A DNA stretch of 64,000 nucleotides. Source: CAZYFH01 sp965249175 (GTDB lineage: Bacteria; Acidobacteriota; Vicinamibacteria; Vicinamibacterales; UBA8438). Below are positions 18,979-26,076 of the stretch, one piece after another. The notes under the pieces were generated by a model. The model did not search any database. It was not told where the DNA came from and was given only the letters and a program-made list of their open reading frames with translations. The position numbers and the translations under genes were made by a program. Within the stretch, counting starts at the first letter, position 1, and the number at the start of each line of letters is the position of its first letter. Location: assembly GCA_965249175.1 (NCBI GenBank), contig OZ252227.1, positions 4,092,001 through 4,156,000 on the forward strand, read 5' to 3'.

Positions 18979-19055
18979 GACACCGTAGCTCAGGCGGATG
19001 GAGCATTGTGCTTCTAAACCGAGGGTCGCTGGTTCGAGCCCAGCTGGGCGCGCCA
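18979..19055 (+). tRNA. degenerate tRNA-Arg(UCU)-like gene, probably a pseudogene
   Basis: The D arm (GCTC/GAGC) and T arm (GCTGG TTCGAGC CCAGC) are perfect, the anticodon loop is CTTCTAA (anticodon TCT), and a genomic CCA ends the gene. The acceptor stem has three mismatches (positions 2-71, 3-70, 4-69) and the anticodon stem has two (30-40, 31-39). That is too many for a normal elongator tRNA. Either a decayed extra copy, a remnant left by an integrated element, or an assembly-damaged gene. It lies in a 540-bp gap between the cytochrome operon and the OsmC operon with no protein gene. Confidence 0.6.
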
Positions 19056-19197
19056 TTTCCTAAAGAAAACGCCGATGCTCGATTCTGAGAAAAATCAGAG
19101 GCGAAGCTTCATCGAAAAAGGGTAATCGGTCTGGCTTTCGCAACGCATCGGCGCGGCGGGAAAGGCCGTCGTCTACCAAGGGGAGTCCAGGAAACGG

Positions 19198-19216
19198 ACA
19201 CCGTCACCGGTGTTTT
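19198..19216 (-). terminator. possible terminator beyond the OsmC operon
   Basis: ACACCG-TCAC-CGGTGT forms a six-pair hairpin with a four-base loop. It is flanked by TTTT on the plus strand and a shorter T-rich run on the minus strand, about 140 bp beyond the last gene of the minus-strand operon. It could act in either direction. Weak by energy. Confidence 0.3.
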
Positions 19217-19357
19217 GGCAAAGGGTCGAGGCATTGGCACGCGCCCGACGAACCCGCTGAGGTCCCCGGCCACGGTGCCTCAACCTCGTCTTCTGAGATC
19301 GCGTCCGTTCCGCGCCTGGGACGAGGCGACGTGTGCCTACTGATCCTTCCTCAGCCT

Positions 19358-19786
19358 TCAAGCGACATCCGTTCGGATCTTGATCTCCGAAGACAGCGTC
19401 CGATGTACCGGGCAGCGAGTGGCGATGTCCATGAGGCGTCGCCGCTGGTTTTCGTCGAGCGCTCCCTGCAGGCGGACCTCGCTCCGGATCTCATCGAGCA
19501 TTCCCTCTTCCGTCTCGCAGTCCGCACAGTCCTTGGCGTGAATCCGTCGATGGCTGAGCCGCACCTCGACGCTCTCGAGCGCCAGGCCTCTCTGCTCCGC
19601 ATACATGCAGAGTGTGATGGATGTTCACGTACCGAGCGCGGCGAGCAGGTACTCATAGGGACCAGGTCCGCGGTCGGCACCGCCATAGACCTCCGGCTCG
19701 TCCGCCAACAGTGTGTGCCGTCCGGTCACGACTTCCTGCGTGAACCGCTCCCCAGACACGGAACGCACAACTACATCCGACGCCAT
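19358..19786 (-). CDS. OsmC-family protein with an in-frame TGA at the redox Cys position (candidate selenoprotein)
   Basis: 142 residues if the TGA at 19627-19625 is read through. It starts MASDVVVRSVSGERF behind AAGGAGG. The frame is continuous on both sides: GPGPYEYLLAALGT-(TGA)-TSITLCMYAEQRG, then HAKDCADCETEEG and ATRCPVHRTL. In OsmC relatives the residue after LAALG[ST/A] is the first redox cysteine, and the second lies in the CPVH motif, which is intact here. TGA differs from the Cys codons TGC/TGT by one base and would place selenocysteine at the attacking position. A hairpin of bacterial SECIS geometry follows directly. OsmC proteins reduce organic hydroperoxides. The alternative is a nonsense mutation. 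Last gene of the redox operon. Confidence 0.7.
19590..19612 (-). promoter_or_regulatory. SECIS-like hairpin behind the OsmC TGA
   Basis: Thirteen nucleotides after the TGA the transcript can form CUCUGC / GCAGAG, a perfect six-pair stem with an 11-nt loop (AUGUAUGCGGA) containing a GU. The loop begins 18 nt after UGA. Bacterial SECIS elements lie within the coding region with the apical loop roughly 16-37 nt behind UGA and a conserved G near the start of the loop; pairing the inner U-G leaves GUAUGCG as the apical loop. The fit is good but found by eye only. Confidence 0.55.
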
Positions 19787-19796
19787 GTGTACCTCC

Positions 19797-20477
19797 TTAC
19801 CGCATAGGCCTGGCCGGTTGTGTGATGCGGCGCTCGCTCTTCTCCAGCCGAGCCTCCGCCCACCGCGTCCAGCTCGACGACATCTGAGGCACCGAGAGAA
19901 GCCGAGCCACATCGTCCCGATCACGCGTGTAGATCCGGAAGATGTCACCCACAGTCACGTCATGGTCAGGTTGTTCGACGACCCGGATCTCGTCTCCGGC
20001 ACCGACGTCGCCTTCGGTCACGATCCTTAGGTAGGCGCCTGGTCTGCTGGCGATGGTGAAGCGGCGAGGAAACAGTTTGTCCTCCATTCGCACGCCGAGT
20101 CGCCAGCAAGGAACACGTGGCTCCGATACTTCGAGAACAGTGCTGCCGATCTCCCAACGTTGTCCGACGAGCGCACCGTTGACATCGATCCCTTCTGTGG
20201 TGAGATTCTCGCCGAACTCGCCGTGTTCGATCGGGCGACCGAGCTCCTTCTGCCACCACCGCAGGTCTTCGATCGCATAGGCATACACCGCCTTGTCGGG
20301 CCCGCCGTGCGCAGCGCGGTCGGCCTGGTCGTCCCCTGCCAGGTTGACTCCCCGGGCAGCGACACGCCCCGTGACGGGCCCCTTCCAGATCGCGCTGACG
20401 GCCTCGCGACCCTCGAATTCGAACTGGCGGATGCCACCGACGTTCACCGACAGCAGCGTGCGTCGAGCAAGTGCCAT
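19797..20477 (-). CDS. MOSC-domain protein (YiiM-like)
   Basis: 226 residues, start supported by GGAGG 6 nt upstream of MALARRTLLSVNVG. Conserved MOSC blocks: GVNLAGDDQADRAAHGGPDKAVYAYAIED near 45-70, GEFGENLTTEGID near 88, and EPRVPCWRLGVRM near 120, whose Cys is the family's likely metallosulfur ligand. A C-terminal helical part follows (FRIYTRDRDDVARLLSVP). MOSC proteins handle sulfur for molybdenum-cofactor enzymes or reduce N-hydroxylated compounds such as 6-hydroxylaminopurine. The OsmC gene starts 10 bp after its stop, so they share a transcript. Confidence 0.87.
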   Translation of the reverse strand: MALARRTLLSVNVGGIRQFEFEGREAVSAIWKGPVTGRVAARGVNLAGDDQADRAAHGGPDKAVYAYAIEDLRWWQKELGRPIEHGEFGENLTTEGIDVNGALVGQRWEIGSTVLEVSEPRVPCWRLGVRMEDKLFPRRFTIASRPGAYLRIVTEGDVGAGDEIRVVEQPDHDVTVGDIFRIYTRDRDDVARLLSVPQMSSSWTRWAEARLEKSERRITQPARPMR

Positions 20478-20563
20478 CTCGTCCTCCGATCGTTGGTTAA
20501 CCTGGGGCACCAAGCCTGCGAGCGGGGCGCTCACGGGCTGCATGATCGACCACACTGGCGCCA

Positions 20564-21016
20564 CTAGTGGTTGCCTGAACCCTTGCTTGCTCGGAGGTCA
20601 CTGCTCCAGGCTCCAGCGCCTCGCCAGAGGGTGAAGGCGGTCAGCGCCATGACCACGATCGGGATGATCGGCTCGCTCGGCTGCAACGGAAACAGCGCCG
20701 GGTCGTCGACAATGAGATGGACATACGTCGCGACGAGCATGATGACGACGACCACGACACCCGCGATTCTGGCATATGCGCCGACCACCAGTAACGCCCC
20801 GACCGCCATCTCCACGAACGGGACGCTCCAACGGGACAGTGCGAAGAACGGAAGCTCGGCCGCCAGCAACTGGCCGTCCCAGGCGTCGGCGAGCGTCGGC
20901 ACGACCAGCTTCATCACGCCGGTCATCACAAACAGCAGACCAAGAAAGACCCGCACACTCCCGGCGAGCGTGTCGTCGGCGGTCCGAACGAGACCACGGA
21001 GGTCCGTTAGCGGCAT
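20564..21016 (-). CDS. DoxX-family membrane protein
   Basis: 150 residues with four hydrophobic segments (about 20-38, 62-80, 84-103, 114-132) in the DoxX pattern: RVFLGLLFVMTGVMKLVVP at the first helix and EMAVGALLVVGAYARIAG near 68. DoxX proteins are inner-membrane components often found beside thiol and oxidative-stress genes. It sits between the quinone oxidoreductase remnant and MOSC in the redox operon, with gaps of 30 and 86 bp. Confidence 0.85.
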   Translation of the reverse strand: MPLTDLRGLVRTADDTLAGSVRVFLGLLFVMTGVMKLVVPTLADAWDGQLLAAELPFFALSRWSVPFVEMAVGALLVVGAYARIAGVVVVVIMLVATYVHLIVDDPALFPLQPSEPIIPIVVMALTAFTLWRGAGAWSSDLRASKGSGNH

Positions 21017-21046
21017 TCGTCAATCACCCCGCTCCTGCCCTGCTTT

Positions 21047-21819
21047 CTATGCTGCCCACGGCAGCAACACGAGGTTGCCGGCCACCTGGTTCGTCGAGAT
21101 CAGACGACGTGCCTCGGCCGCCTCGCTGAGCGGCAGGGTCCGGTCCACGAGAGGTCTGATCCGCCCCGCGCGGACTTACTCCAGACCCCCACTGCAGGTC
21201 CTCGATGTCGCTGGCCATTGACCCACGCAACTGCTTCTGCGCGAAGAACAGACTGCGAACGTCGAAGCTAACCTGCGGGCCGGCTGCGAACCCAAAGGCG
21301 ACGACGGTGCCCATCGGCTTGACTGCCTCGATGCTCTGGGCGAGCACGTCACCACCAAGATTATCAATCACCACATCAACTCCCCGGCCATCGGTCCACT
21401 CCGTGGTGCGGTGGATGAGATCGTCCCGCGTCGTGTTGATGACAAGGTCCGCCCCGACGGACGTCGCGAAGTCACGTTTGGCCTCCTCGCGAATCGTCGT
21501 GACCACGCTCGCGCCCAAGGCCTTGGCCACCTGGATCTGCATGCTCCCCGACCCAGAGGCGCCCGCGTGAACCAACACCGTGTCTCCGGCCGTGATGTGG
21601 CCGATTCCCTTCAACCCATGAACGGCGGTGGCCAGCGCGATCGGCAGCGTCGCGACCTGTTCCTCATCCTTGAGTGGATAGCCTGGCAACGGGATGACCC
21701 GCTCGCCGATCTGGAATCCGGCGACTCCCTTACCCAGTTCCGCGACTTCACCCGCGCCGTCACCGCCCAGGATGTGCGGGAACGGTAGCTCCGGAGCGAC
21801 GAATCACTGCGGCTTTCAT
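21047..21819 (-). pseudogene. zinc-type alcohol dehydrogenase / quinone oxidoreductase, inactivated
   Basis: The central part is clear MDR family: HILGGDGAGEVAELGKGVAGFQIGERV, ALTAVHGL-type helix, GDTVLVHAGASGSGSMQIQVAKALGA (nucleotide-binding), VDVVIDNLGGD and EIEDLQWG-like tail. Three lesions are visible. After MKAAVIRR about 50 residues of the N-terminal domain are missing and the frame changes. Near 21175 an extra G shifts the frame in DLQWG. Restoring it meets a TAA where relatives have Tyr (GLE-stop-VRAG), followed by an otherwise good tail to NLVLLPWAA. The start ATG keeps its AAAGGAG site. Multiple independent hits argue for a true pseudogene inside a live operon. Confidence 0.8.
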
Positions 21820-21936
21820 TCGCTTTCTCCTTTGAGCGGCCGGCTCCCGGGACACATCCGGGTTGGTTGACGCACTGACATCTGGCCACCACCTCGAGCA
21901 AGCGCCGAGTCACATCGACTCGCTGCCCGCGCACGC

Positions 21937-22392
21937 TCATGCAGCCGTGGCGTGATGACGAACCGCTACGTGGGACCCACGGCGTGCCAACCAGGCGTAG
22001 GTCGACCCCAGGATCTCGCCGTAGACCAGATGCCCTACGAGGCTGGGCATCATGCTCGTTGCAGCGCCCAGATTCCAGTTGACCCCAAGGCCCATGCCCA
22101 TGAACAACGGCATGAGCGTCAGTGGTCCGAGCAGCCACCAGATCGCGCCATAGGCAAATCCGTAGCCCACGCCGCTTCCCATTCCGGCCACCAGCCCACC
22201 GAACACCAGGGCAAAGGCCGCCCCGATGATGGCACTGTTGACCAGGTGGATGACGAAAGCCACGACCGACGAGGAAGAACCGACCATTTGACCGATCATC
22301 GACAACATCCCCATCATCGCCATCATGCCGCCGAACACGACGCCACCTGCCACGCCACCGTAGACCCCATACTTGATGTTCTGAATACTCAT
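21937..22392 (-). CDS. small integral membrane protein of unknown function
   Basis: 151 residues with four hydrophobic, glycine- and methionine-rich segments: GGVAGGVVFGGMMAMMGMLSMIG, FVIHLVNSAIIGAAFALVFGGLVAG, YGFAYGAIWWLLGPLTLMPLFMGMG and SLVGHLVYGEILGSTYAWLA. The start follows GAGGAGG. I do not recognise a named family. It lies in the redox operon, 80 bp after the isochorismatase-like gene. Histidines within helices 2 and 4 (FVIH, VGHLVYG) could bind metal or heme, but this is speculation. Confidence 0.75.
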   Translation of the reverse strand: MSIQNIKYGVYGGVAGGVVFGGMMAMMGMLSMIGQMVGSSSSVVAFVIHLVNSAIIGAAFALVFGGLVAGMGSGVGYGFAYGAIWWLLGPLTLMPLFMGMGLGVNWNLGAATSMMPSLVGHLVYGEILGSTYAWLARRGSHVAVRHHATAA

Positions 22393-22472
22393 CTCATCCT
22401 CCTCATCACCATGAATCAGGTTGATCTCTCTCTCCCCTTCGGTCGCCACCGTGCGGTGCCCGACCGTGTCGC

Positions 22473-23234
22473 TCAGTTGTCGGTCTTCACATCGTCCAAT
22501 CGCCGTCCGACTTCCTCGGTGGTCCACACCGCGCTCGCCATGTAGCGGAAGTTCACCAGTGCCGCCGCGTAGCCATCTCCCTCGGCCACGCGGGCCGCAG
22601 CGGTCGCGTCCTTGACGACGGCCACTTCGAATCCTTGCTCCAAGAGCTCACGCATATGGCTCTCGGTGCACAGGTTGGCGGACATGCCCGCGAGGATGAC
22701 CTTGTCGATTCCACGCTTGCGCAATTGAAGGACGAGATCATTGGTTTCCGGTCCATACACCTTGTGCGGGCTCGCGATGATGGTCTCCCCATCTTCGATG
22801 TACGGCTTGTACTGCTCGAGCCAGTCGGCTCCGGAATCATCGAAGTCGTGCAGGCTCAAGGCGCCGCTCCGGTCAAACATTCCAACCTTGTGCATCAGCG
22901 CTTCCAGCGCTCCCTCGAACTGCCAGCCGTGGTCGGTCGGGTAGTAGTAGTGCGGCGAGATGAACACCGGGATGCCTGTGGTCTTGGCGTGCTGGAACAG
23001 GGTGTCGATGTTCTGCACCGTGTTGTTCTCGACCACGCTGTCTCCCACGACACCCCACACCGCGCCTTCCGGACTCAAGAAGTCGTTCTGCGGGTCGGTG
23101 ATGACAAGCGCCGTCGTCGTCGGGTCAATCTCCATGCCTGGGTTCGGCAGCTGGGCCCGAGCAGTAGGCATCGAGACCAGGAAAAGGGCTACGCCACTGA
23201 CAACGGTCGACACGATGGATGCCTGCGTCTTCAT
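22473..23234 (-). CDS. exported isochorismatase-like cysteine hydrolase
   Basis: 253 residues with an N-terminal signal peptide (to PTARAQ near 28), unusual for this family. The catalytic triad is readable: Asp in ALVITDPQNDF near 47, Lys in IASPHKVYG near 153, Cys in GMSANLCTESHMRELLEQGF near 189, with the usual cis-peptide region before it. Family members hydrolyse amides, isochorismate or related small molecules; the substrate cannot be told. The ATG lies inside the 3' end of the AhpD-like gene (4-bp overlap), so the two are translationally coupled. Confidence 0.86.
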   Translation of the reverse strand: MKTQASIVSTVVSGVALFLVSMPTARAQLPNPGMEIDPTTTALVITDPQNDFLSPEGAVWGVVGDSVVENNTVQNIDTLFQHAKTTGIPVFISPHYYYPTDHGWQFEGALEALMHKVGMFDRSGALSLHDFDDSGADWLEQYKPYIEDGETIIASPHKVYGPETNDLVLQLRKRGIDKVILAGMSANLCTESHMRELLEQGFEVAVVKDATAAARVAEGDGYAAALVNFRYMASAVWTTEEVGRRLDDVKTDN

Positions 23235-23938
23235 CTGTTTCCTCCCTGCGTGTGTTGAGTTGTGCTCTCGAGTGGTGGTCCACGACGCGACCGAGCGACC
23301 GGAGCCCGGTTGGACACGGCTCCATCGGTGAGGCGCGGGCGAGCAGGTCCTGCACGAGATCCTCCCCGTCGGAGGGATTGCGCGTGAGGGCCCATGCGGC
23401 GCCCGTGAGGGTCGCGCACAGGAAAGTCGATGACGGTGTCAGCGACGTGGTTGAAGTAGTTGCTGAAGAGACTGAGGGCGACGTGGGCAACGATCTCGGC
23501 GATCTCGCCGTCGCCATACCCCACGCGGCGGAGGCGGGCGATGTCTTCGTCACCGACCCGACCGCGCAGGTCGACCACTCGCCGAGCAAACTGGAGGGCC
23601 GCCTCGACCTTCGTGGCAGGAGAGACGCCCTGACGGCTATCGAGGATGTCTTGGTGACTGAGGCCGACCAACTTGCCGACGGCGGCATGGGCTGCCAGGC
23701 AATAGTCGCAGCCGTTGACCTCGGCAACGGTCAGCGCAATCTGCTCGCGCAGTGTGGCTGGCAAGGCGCCCAGGGCCAGGGCCTCGTGGACGCTCAGATA
23801 CGCCTCAAGCACGGCCGACGCATTGGCCATGGTCCGCATGAGGTTGGGGACCATGCCTAGCTTCGCCTGCACCCCATCCAGCAGTTCCTTGGTCCGACCT
23901 GTCGCGTGCGTGGGATCGATCGCTGGCAATCTCTGCAT
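23231..23938 (-). CDS. carboxymuconolactone decarboxylase / AhpD-like peroxidase
   Basis: 235 residues from MQRLPAIDPTHATGRTKELL, start supported by an AAGGAA-type site. The AhpD core is clear: LAEVNGCDYCLAAHAAVGKLVGL-type motif near 72-95 has the redox CxxC and the following His, then VEAALQFARRVVDLRG and IVAHVALSLFSNYFNHVADTVIDFP. Members with CxxC reduce peroxides or act as disulfide reductases. The last 60 or so residues (RDPHGRRMG onward) are arginine-rich and not family-like; a frameshift after VIDFP is likely. In the shifted frame ALTRNPSDGEDLVQDLLARA resembles ECF sigma region 2. First gene after sigma54 promoter P1. Confidence 0.8.
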   Translation of the reverse strand: MQRLPAIDPTHATGRTKELLDGVQAKLGMVPNLMRTMANASAVLEAYLSVHEALALGALPATLREQIALTVAEVNGCDYCLAAHAAVGKLVGLSHQDILDSRQGVSPATKVEAALQFARRVVDLRGRVGDEDIARLRRVGYGDGEIAEIVAHVALSLFSNYFNHVADTVIDFPVRDPHGRRMGPHAQSLRRGGSRAGPARPRLTDGAVSNRAPVARSRRGPPLESTTQHTQGGNR

Positions 23939-23986
23939 CGTTCCTTCCTCCGTTCGCACTGTGTGATGGCTCACGGGGGCCTGTAG

Positions 23987-24124
23987 AGCAGCCTTCGTGC
24001 CAGCACACGTGCGGATGCCAAACTCCCACTGGTCAACGACTTGACGGAGGCACGCGGTCACGCCGGAGCACGAACCCATCCTGGAATCACGAAGATTCAT
24101 TTCGTCGAGCACGAGACTTCATGC
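23987..24124 (-). promoter_or_regulatory. P1: sigma54 promoter with tandem activator sites and IHF-like site
   Basis: On the minus strand, in order: GCATGAAGTCTCGTG (24124-24110), GAATCTTCGTG (24098-24088; 11 bp later, TCGTG repeats 22 bp apart), GTCAA-CGAC-TTGACCA-type IHF-like site (24045-24030), then TGGCACGAAGGCTGCT (24002-23987), a consensus -24/-12 element. Transcription would start near 23975 with a 37-nt leader to the AhpD-like gene. The same blocks at the same spacing recur at P2 and P3. Confidence 0.8.
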
Positions 24125-24357
24125 AGCAAAGTGATCCGCTGGTCGACCAGTGCCGGGTCGAAAGCCGTCTAGGGATTTCCGGTCTCAACGCAGGCGGACG
24201 GGCGTCGAGGGCGCTCAACGTGTCGCGCCGGGTTGATTCGAGCGCGGGGTCAGACGCAGCGAGGAGGGTGGTCCGGACTCGCGGAGCGACACTCCGGCGT
24301 CAGAGCGCGGACCACTCTTCTTGTCGTCGCTGCGGCTTGATGGGACGGTGCCTCAGT

Positions 24358-26040
24358 TTAGTTGGTGGTCGTGTGTCGTCCGGAGTCGTCTGTCGATGTG
24401 CGCTCGATGCCGACGACCGCGAAGCTGTCGCCCACCGGTCGTAGGTAGACGAGAACGGGCGCGTTCCACCGCGGATGGTCCGGATGCCCCGACGAGACCT
24501 CGGCCACTAGGTACTGCTCCGACCCCTGGAGCCTGATGGCGGGCAGTGCGACCGCGGATGCCGTCGACACGGTCGGTGCGGTGAACGTCAGGTAGGAGTC
24601 GGCGGCGTTGTCGTAGACCATCCAACGCGTGCGATAGCGCGTGCGCGGGGTGGCAAAGCCATAGCGCTCCGAGAGATTGGCGAACGTGAGCCGGTCCCTG
24701 TCGACACGGAACGCATCGATCGGATTGATCCGGTTCAGGTAGTGCCGGGCCGTCTTCTGTTGGCGCGTGCGGAGTGTCTCGTAGAAGTACGTCTCTTGCG
24801 CTGGATCGCTGAACTCGCCTGTGCCCACGATGGCGCGGAGCTCCATCGGCGTGAACGAGGCAATGATCGTGGCCGCCCAGAAGGCGTCACGGTCCGTCAT
24901 CCGGACGAACGCGGGATTGGGATAGTCGGGCTTCCACTCTTCTGGCTCGAAGGCGTCCGCCTCGAACCGCCCGACCGACGCGTACGCCGGAAAGTGGGGC
25001 CACGTGACCGTCCGATACTTCGGCGTGTGGAATCCGAAGCCACGGGCATTCTTGCGGACGAGGTCCATGTCGAGCCAGTAGTGGTAGCCAAGATTCGGGA
25101 TCTGGAGGTCGACCGTGCCGCTCCCGAAGGTCGAGCCGAAGTCGATGAGGTGGTGTGTGGCGTAGTGACGTCCGCCGTCCTCCACCCAGGTATCGAGCGT
25201 GTTCTGCGCCCGCACATCATCGTGGTTCAACCAGGCGGCAAAGAGCCGGAGGCCGCGGAGCTCGCGACGGTTCTCGTGCGGGACGATATCGTTCGGATCG
25301 TCACTGCGGGTGCCGTGGTACCGAAAGGGACCGATCGGTTCTCCGTCGAGGTACTTGCTGGCGGTCACGCGGATCCGACCGTCGTCGAACCGAGGCATCC
25401 GGGCGAGCATCCGCCGGAGCCGATGCTCGGTCAGCCGGCGCGTCTGGCCGAATTCGTCCTGGACGGTGGCCTCCGGGTCGATCGCGAGCGTTTCGGGATG
25501 GACGTCGACGATGTAGTTCTCTGGCACGTTGTAGCCAACGGCGTAGAACAGTTTCGTCGCAATCACCTCGGCGGCCGAGCTCAACTCGGGCAGGCCAACG
25601 GGGTCGAGCTTGATGACATACCGGACCCCCTGGGCATCGACGATCTCGAAGCCGGGCGTCAAACCACCCACCTTGCCGCCGACGATGGTCCAGATCGACC
25701 GCGGGTCGGGCCCACCGTCCCGGTTGGGTCCGCGGGTGAGCGCATCAAGGCTCATCCGACGTGCCCCGTGCCGATTGGTGAACCAGGTGCTGTCGGGCAC
25801 CTGGTCGAGCGTGTTCACGTTCTCGGCTTCGCGCCATTCGGGCGATCCCGGCTGACCGAAGGTGTGACGGAGCCGGTCGTAGAGGTCGCTCAGTTCGATC
25901 GGCGCCGGCCGACGTGGCGTATCGAGCCGGTCGTTGTCGTATCGGACCGGGTCGTCCGCGTAGAACTTCCGCTCGTCCGCGAGCACGACCGTCACGGCCA
26001 CCGCGAGCACGAGCCCTGTTGTCGTTCCCCATAACCTCAT
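24358..26040 (-). CDS. exported protein with kinase-like catalytic motifs
   Basis: 560 residues, signal peptide to about 21. I do not recognise a named family. In order it shows a glycine-rich GGKVGGLTPGF (121-131), a strand with Lys in VRYVIKLDP (K144), a helix Glu in AAEVIATKLF (E158), HDDVRAQN (273-280) and HLIDFGSTFG (D300-F-G). This is the order of the nucleotide-binding lysine, helix glutamate, catalytic loop and metal-binding DFG in the protein-kinase-like superfamily (PI3/4K, HipA, CotH, Fam20 types). The C-terminal 200 residues are of unknown fold. It follows the Omp85-like gene by 36 bp and shares promoter P2. A periplasmic phosphotransferase is an inference. Confidence 0.65.
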   Translation of the reverse strand: MRLWGTTTGLVLAVAVTVVLADERKFYADDPVRYDNDRLDTPRRPAPIELSDLYDRLRHTFGQPGSPEWREAENVNTLDQVPDSTWFTNRHGARRMSLDALTRGPNRDGGPDPRSIWTIVGGKVGGLTPGFEIVDAQGVRYVIKLDPVGLPELSSAAEVIATKLFYAVGYNVPENYIVDVHPETLAIDPEATVQDEFGQTRRLTEHRLRRMLARMPRFDDGRIRVTASKYLDGEPIGPFRYHGTRSDDPNDIVPHENRRELRGLRLFAAWLNHDDVRAQNTLDTWVEDGGRHYATHHLIDFGSTFGSGTVDLQIPNLGYHYWLDMDLVRKNARGFGFHTPKYRTVTWPHFPAYASVGRFEADAFEPEEWKPDYPNPAFVRMTDRDAFWAATIIASFTPMELRAIVGTGEFSDPAQETYFYETLRTRQQKTARHYLNRINPIDAFRVDRDRLTFANLSERYGFATPRTRYRTRWMVYDNAADSYLTFTAPTVSTASAVALPAIRLQGSEQYLVAEVSSGHPDHPRWNAPVLVYLRPVGDSFAVVGIERTSTDDSGRHTTTN

Positions 26041-26076
26041 GACGTCCCTCCTGTCTCGTTCGTCGTGCTGACCCAG

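Noticed and set aside
18979..19055. Selenocysteine tRNA near the TGA-containing gene
   Set aside because: The anticodon is UCU, the acceptor is 7 bp and there is no long variable arm.
19358..19948. Two separate small genes either side of the OsmC TGA
   Set aside because: Both halves are in the same frame and together make one complete OsmC protein; the second half has no ribosome site of its own.
21820..21936. GCATGAGCGTG and CGTCAACCAACCC upstream of the quinone oxidoreductase as another regulon promoter
   Set aside because: No -24/-12 element follows and the half sites are not at the P1-P3 spacing.
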